NCBI GenBank assembly: GCA_021203745.1
Contig: JAJQAP010000034.1
Coordinates: forward strand, 4,317-39,424
Source: Coprobacillus sp.
GTDB taxonomy: Bacteria; Bacillota_I; Bacilli_A; RFN20; CAG-826
Length of the DNA: 35,108 nucleotides
Reading direction: 5' to 3'
Made by a program: the position numbers and the translations under genes. Below the pieces are notes generated by a model that saw only the letters and a program-made list of their open reading frames with translations, made no database searches and was not told the origin of the DNA. This document shows positions 33,303-35,108 of the stretch, piece after piece. Positions within the stretch are counted from its first letter, which is position 1, and every line of letters starts with the position of its first letter.

Positions 33303-35065
33303 AAATAACCTTACATGATGGATCATTAAAAGAAATTGATAAGGACTCGAAAGAAGCTTTTGCGACTTTAAATCATAGCACTGCCCATTTACTCGCTGAA
33401 GCAGTACTTGCCCTATATCCAGACTCTAAACTATCGATAGGTCCTTCTATTGAAGAGGGTTTTTACTACGATATTGATTTCTCTTTCCCTTTTACTGAAG
33501 AGCATATGAAACTCATCGAAGATAAGATGAAAGAGATTACTAAAAAGAACTATAAAATTGAATACCTCACAATGACAAAAGCGGAGGCACTCGAATACTT
33601 TAAGGATAACCCTTATAAAGTGGAGCTTATAGAAAACCTTCAAGATGGAGATATATCTTGTTTTAAACAAAATGATTTTATCGATTTATGTCGCGGACCA
33701 CATCTTCAAGACTCGACGATGATTAAACACTTTAAACTTCTCTCTATTGCAGGAGCTTACTGGAGAGGGGACTCCAAAAATAAACAACTAGTAAGAATAT
33801 ATGGCACCTCTCATTTTAGTGAAGAGTCTCTTCAAAACTACCTCAATCTTGTGGAAGAAAGAAAAAAGAGAGATCATAGGCTACTTGGTAAACAGTTAGA
33901 GCTATTCTCTATCTCAGAATACGGACCAGGATTCCCTTTCTGGCTTCCTAATGGATTAATCGTTAAAGATGAAATTGAAAAGTATTTAAAAGAATTACTT
34001 CATAAATATGGTTACCAGTTAATACAAACCCCAACGATTCTTTCAAGAGAACTCTGGGAGACATCAGGTCACTGGGACCACTACCAAAACAATATGTACA
34101 CCACAAAAGTCGAAGATAAAGAGTTTGCCATTAAACCGATGAACTGTCCAGGAGCGGTTATTGTCTATAACTCCTCGCTTCACTCCTATAGGGACCTACC
34201 TATTAGACTAGCGGAGATGGGTCATGTCCACCGCCACGAGGCTAGTGGGGCTCTAAATGGACTCTTTAGAGTGAGATCTTTTACCCAAGATGATGCCCAT
34301 ATATTCTGTCGTGAAGATCAGTTAGCAAAAGAGATTAATAACTGCATTAAACTCTTTGATGAAGTTTATTCTCTCTTTAATCTCGATTATTCAATAGAAC
34401 TATCCACAAGACCAGAAACTGGATATATCGGAGATCCTAAACTTTGGACAAAGGCGGAACGCATTCTAGAAAGTGCCTGTAAAAGGACCCATAAAGAGTT
34501 TGATATTAATCCAGGAGATGGAGCATTCTATGGTCCTAAACTAGATTTTAAAGTAAGAGACTCGATGAATAGAGTCTGGCAATGTGGAACAATTCAACTT
34601 GATATGAATCTTCCGACAAGATTTAACTGTACATATGTTGACTCTGACGGAGAAAAGAAAGAACCAATTATGATCCATAGAGCGTGTTTTGGTTCATTTG
34701 AAAGATTTATTGGTATACTCATTGAGCATTTTGGTGGGGCTTTCCCTGTTTGGATGGCGCCTACACAAGTAGTCATCTTACCAGTGAATAACGAGTATCA
34801 TCTAAAAACCGCAGAAAAGTTAAGAGATCAGTTTGATAAAAAAGGCATTAGAGTGACACTCGATGATTCTAATGAGAAATTAGGATATCGAATGAGAAAT
34901 GCTCAGATGAAAAAAGTTCCTTATACAATCGTGATTGGAGATAATGAAGTTAATAATAAGACTGTTACTTATCGTACCTATAAAGATAAGGAACAAATTA
35001 CAGTCCCTACCTCAGACTTTATAAAGATGATTTGTAAAGAAAGAGACAGTAGAAAAATAAATTAA
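33299..35065 (+). CDS. thrS: Threonyl-tRNA synthetase without a full TGS domain
   Basis: This 588-residue class II synthetase charges tRNA-Thr. The editing domain has HSTAH (His26, His30) and CRGPH (Cys131, His135). The catalytic domain has the zinc ligand in MNCPGA (Cys283), motif 2 HRHEASGALNGLFRVRSFTQDDAH, and HRACFGSFERFIGILIEHF at motif 3. The anticodon-binding domain follows (VVILPVNNEY to GDNEV). Conserved positions fall about 50 residues earlier than in the E. coli enzyme, so the N-terminal TGS domain is reduced to a stub (MKITLHDGS). The start overlaps the ROK kinase stop. I see no T-box leader, and none would fit inside the overlap. Confidence 0.96.
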   Translation: MKITLHDGSLKEIDKDSKEAFATLNHSTAHLLAEAVLALYPDSKLSIGPSIEEGFYYDIDFSFPFTEEHMKLIEDKMKEITKKNYKIEYLTMTKAEALEYFKDNPYKVELIENLQDGDISCFKQNDFIDLCRGPHLQDSTMIKHFKLLSIAGAYWRGDSKNKQLVRIYGTSHFSEESLQNYLNLVEERKKRDHRLLGKQLELFSISEYGPGFPFWLPNGLIVKDEIEKYLKELLHKYGYQLIQTPTILSRELWETSGHWDHYQNNMYTTKVEDKEFAIKPMNCPGAVIVYNSSLHSYRDLPIRLAEMGHVHRHEASGALNGLFRVRSFTQDDAHIFCREDQLAKEINNCIKLFDEVYSLFNLDYSIELSTRPETGYIGDPKLWTKAERILESACKRTHKEFDINPGDGAFYGPKLDFKVRDSMNRVWQCGTIQLDMNLPTRFNCTYVDSDGEKKEPIMIHRACFGSFERFIGILIEHFGGAFPVWMAPTQVVILPVNNEYHLKTAEKLRDQFDKKGIRVTLDDSNEKLGYRMRNAQMKKVPYTIVIGDNEVNNKTVTYRTYKDKEQITVPTSDFIKMICKERDSRKIN

Positions 35066-35072
35066 TTAGTTA

Positions 35073-35101
35073 TTTACACTTTATATCATAAATGATATAT
35101 T
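35073..35101 (+). promoter_or_regulatory. Promoter with palindromic operator for the gene beyond the right edge
   Basis: TTTACA (35073-35078), 17 bases, TATATT (35096-35101). The inverted repeat TATATCAT-AA-ATGATATA (35082-35099) fills the spacer and overlaps the -10, a position suited to a repressor. The gene it serves is outside the window. Confidence 0.45.
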
Positions 35102-35108
35102 ATCAGTG

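Noticed and set aside
1-35108. CRISPR array, tRNA or rRNA genes, prophage genes
   Set aside because: I saw no regularly spaced repeats, no tRNA-like or rRNA sequence and no phage structural or integrase genes in the window.

Overview
The window is low-GC chromosomal DNA from a Bacillota (Firmicutes) relative. The evidence is the DnaB/DnaD-type initiation protein paired with the helicase loader DnaI, a DnaE-type polymerase, Gram-positive lipoprotein signals (LxxC lipoboxes), AGGAGG-like ribosome sites, and sigma-A-like promoters. A gut or rumen lineage near Erysipelotrichia or the Mollicutes-like Bacilli fits the gene content, but that placement is inference. TGA is not needed as a sense codon in any ORF, so the standard bacterial code fits.

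Bases 1-18600 are a beta-glucan (laminarin-type) utilisation locus. One minus-strand operon (12608 to 285) encodes a sugar-binding lipoprotein, two CUT1 ABC permeases, a beta-helix surface lipoprotein, a large intracellular glucan phosphorylase of the GH94/GH149/GH161 type, a GH16 lipoprotein, an MsmK-like ATPase with unusual extra segments, and a second GH16 lipoprotein. A third GH16 lipoprotein is transcribed divergently from 12841, and a fourth lipoprotein starts at 122 and runs off the left edge. Three copies of an 18-bp LacI-type palindrome (consensus TARGAAADCGKTTTCYTA) sit at the three promoters. A second minus-strand operon (18593 to 14311) carries two unknown membrane proteins, a YesL/DUF624 protein, an intracellular GH30 and the LacI-family regulator that probably reads those palindromes. 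The inferred flow is: surface GH16 enzymes cut the glucan, the ABC system imports oligosaccharides, and the phosphorylase and GH30 degrade them inside. The glucokinase and phosphofructokinase at 31.5-33.3 kb could take up the glucose, although they are housekeeping genes.

Bases 18600-35108 are mostly housekeeping: acetate kinase, an NrnA-like DHH phosphoesterase, dnaE, polA, a mutM-coaE fusion, then convergent dnaI and dnaB on the minus strand, and pfkA, a ROK kinase and thrS on the plus strand. A DnaA-box cluster fills the dnaB/pfkA intergenic region.

The most unusual element lies between nrnA and dnaE. It is a type III toxin-antitoxin toxin of the CptN kind (21813 to 21292, minus), flanked on both sides by near-identical RNA elements of about 65-70 nt in the same orientation. 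Each element has its own matching minus-strand promoter (TTGAYW, 16 bp, TGnTAnAnT), a 5' hairpin capped by a GNRA tetraloop, and an H-type pseudoknot. These look like two separately transcribed antitoxin RNAs bracketing one toxin.
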